A stretch of DNA of 64,000 nucleotides from positions 358,169 to 422,168 of the forward strand of contig FN649732.1 in assembly GCA_000310025.1 (NCBI GenBank), given 5' to 3'. Numbering within the stretch: position 1 is the first letter of the stretch; every line of letters begins with the position of its first letter. Shown here piece after piece: positions 62,764 to 64,000 of this stretch. The notes below the pieces were generated by a model. It was not told the origin of the DNA, did not search any database, and saw only the letters and a program-made list of their open reading frames with translations. This stretch comes from Ectocarpus siliculosus (Eukaryota; Sar; Phaeophyceae; Ectocarpales; Ectocarpaceae). A program made the position numbers and the translations under genes.

Positions 62764-64000
62764 TGGAATCCAACAAGGTCACTGCGATATCCAGCACCAT
62801 CCAGCAGCTCCTGCAGGAAAGGCACAATCCGTGCTAAACATACAAATGTCCACGGCAACTCCTTCATACACTAGCCGGCGGTCAACGCCAATTTCTGCCG
62901 CGGCCGATTTCTACCGCCGCTGTAGCCAAGGTACATGGAGAACCACATAATAAAGCAGGATTTCACTCTTCAGCGCGGGTGCCGTCGTAATTGCATTCAC
63001 TTTCGGTTTTGGATGGAGGCAACACGTACGTCGTTGTTTGGCCCTCCCAGTTGCCCCTGCAAGGAAATATCGAAAAATCAAATGAAACGCGACAGAACGG
63101 ATTTGCTACATGTATAGGACAAGGGTTGGTGAGAGTTGCATTTCTTTCGTTTGCCCTGATGGGTGGCAGGATTGGCGAATGTACGGAAACTATTGCACAT
63201 ACGTATGTTCAGGTCGAACGATCACCAGTTTTGTTTGTAGGCAGGCACAGGTAGTCAGTCATACGTGGGTTTTGTGACTTTCTCCGTCTCACCGTACACG
63301 GAACTGCAGCAAGAAAATGCAACGAGACGGAGAGATGGGGGTCGGTATTATCAAGATGGGAGGGGGGCAACTACATCCATAAAACGACGGAGTGCACGTG
63401 AAGCAGGACAGACATGAACTCCTCTGCTTCCGTTTCACAGCGACAAACTCAAAACACGTCGTATAGTCTATGTGTGGCCATACTGAGCTACGGGATATTG
63501 CGGCATAAGCGCCAACGTTTTCTTGGACGGCTCACTAAGTGTGCCGCACGCTTGGAGCAGTCGTGGTTAGAGATCAAGATGGACAGAGAACATAGGTGCA
63601 CCGATAACTACTACGCATCATTGCATAATATATCGGATTCTGTTTCTACGACTGTCTGAAGCCGTAAGTTGATGGACCGCATTGTGTTTGTCCATTTTTC
63701 GAGTACGGCTGTCTGTGAATCATACGAGAAGCCAGCAACGCGTGCTGCGAAACGCGAAAAGCGTTTCAGCACCATGAAAGGTTCGTGTCTGCAGCGTGAG
63801 TAATCAGCACACACTAATCCCTCGAAAGTTGATGAAAAGAGAAGCGGGGTGGTGGCATTGACAATACGTGAGGAGGCGCAGCTGTGTAAATACACTCGCC
63901 CGCAGGGAGGCTAGAGCGAGAGGTTATTACTCTCATGTGTGATCAATACGACCGAGGGCGCAGACGTGTGCTTTCTGGAAGGCGTGCTCTGGAGACCGTA

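Larger units (their letters stand above)
61555..64000. other. 3' flank and intergenic region, no recognised gene
   Basis: No domain or convincing exon set was found on either strand. The first part is probably the 3' UTR of the membrane-protein gene. It contains a 56-bp tandem duplication at 62255-62370 and a dispersed repeat copy at 62520-62763. Short frames at 63414-63659 (plus) and 63611-63895 (minus) are not protein-like enough to call. Confidence 0.5.

Overview
The window is nuclear DNA of an intron-rich eukaryote, most likely a stramenopile and probably a brown alga of the Ectocarpus kind. No single open frame gives a complete conserved protein. Conserved domains appear only when short GC-rich exons are joined across introns of roughly 0.2-4 kb that carry poly(C/T) tracts, trinucleotide repeats and many mobile-element relics. 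Eukaryotic bactofilin genes also point to stramenopiles. The genus is inferred, not proven.

Layout: (1) 1-127 is low-quality contig-edge sequence, and 128-3589 holds no recognised gene. (2) Two bactofilin-like genes lie head to head: a compact 113-residue protein on the minus strand (6278 down to 3590) and a 241-residue protein on the plus strand (7384-13563). Their ATGs are 1.1 kb apart and their first two introns have the same phases. (3) 13564-16828 is a convergent intergenic region. (4) A large DONSON-family replication factor is on the minus strand (29274 down to 16829; about 1,225 residues, at least 8 exons). Its 3' part is disturbed by a false 100-N gap whose flanks (17601-18419) are error-ridden second copies of neighbouring sequence. 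(5) Head to head with it, 1.9 kb away, is a RECQL5-like RecQ helicase on the plus strand (31149-46401; 14 exons, 1,030 residues). (6) 46402-53586 is intergenic, with degenerate non-LTR retrotransposon remains. (7) A type I membrane protein of unknown function follows on the plus strand (53587-61323; N terminus not found). (8) 61555-64000 has no recognised gene.

All splice junctions proposed for the four conserved genes keep the reading frame, which is the main internal support for the models. DONSON (CMG helicase assembly, fork stability) and RECQL5 (anti-recombinase at forks) act in the same process, so their shared upstream region may be a bidirectional promoter. The bactofilin pair may likewise be co-regulated and could supply two subunits of one polymer. 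Mobile elements include a ~220-bp inverted-repeat MITE family (five copies), a tRNA-derived SINE family (two copies), a 1.1-kb TIR element inside a RecQ intron, LINE 3' relics (three), and several unclassified dispersed repeats. No rRNA, intact tRNA or CRISPR array was seen.
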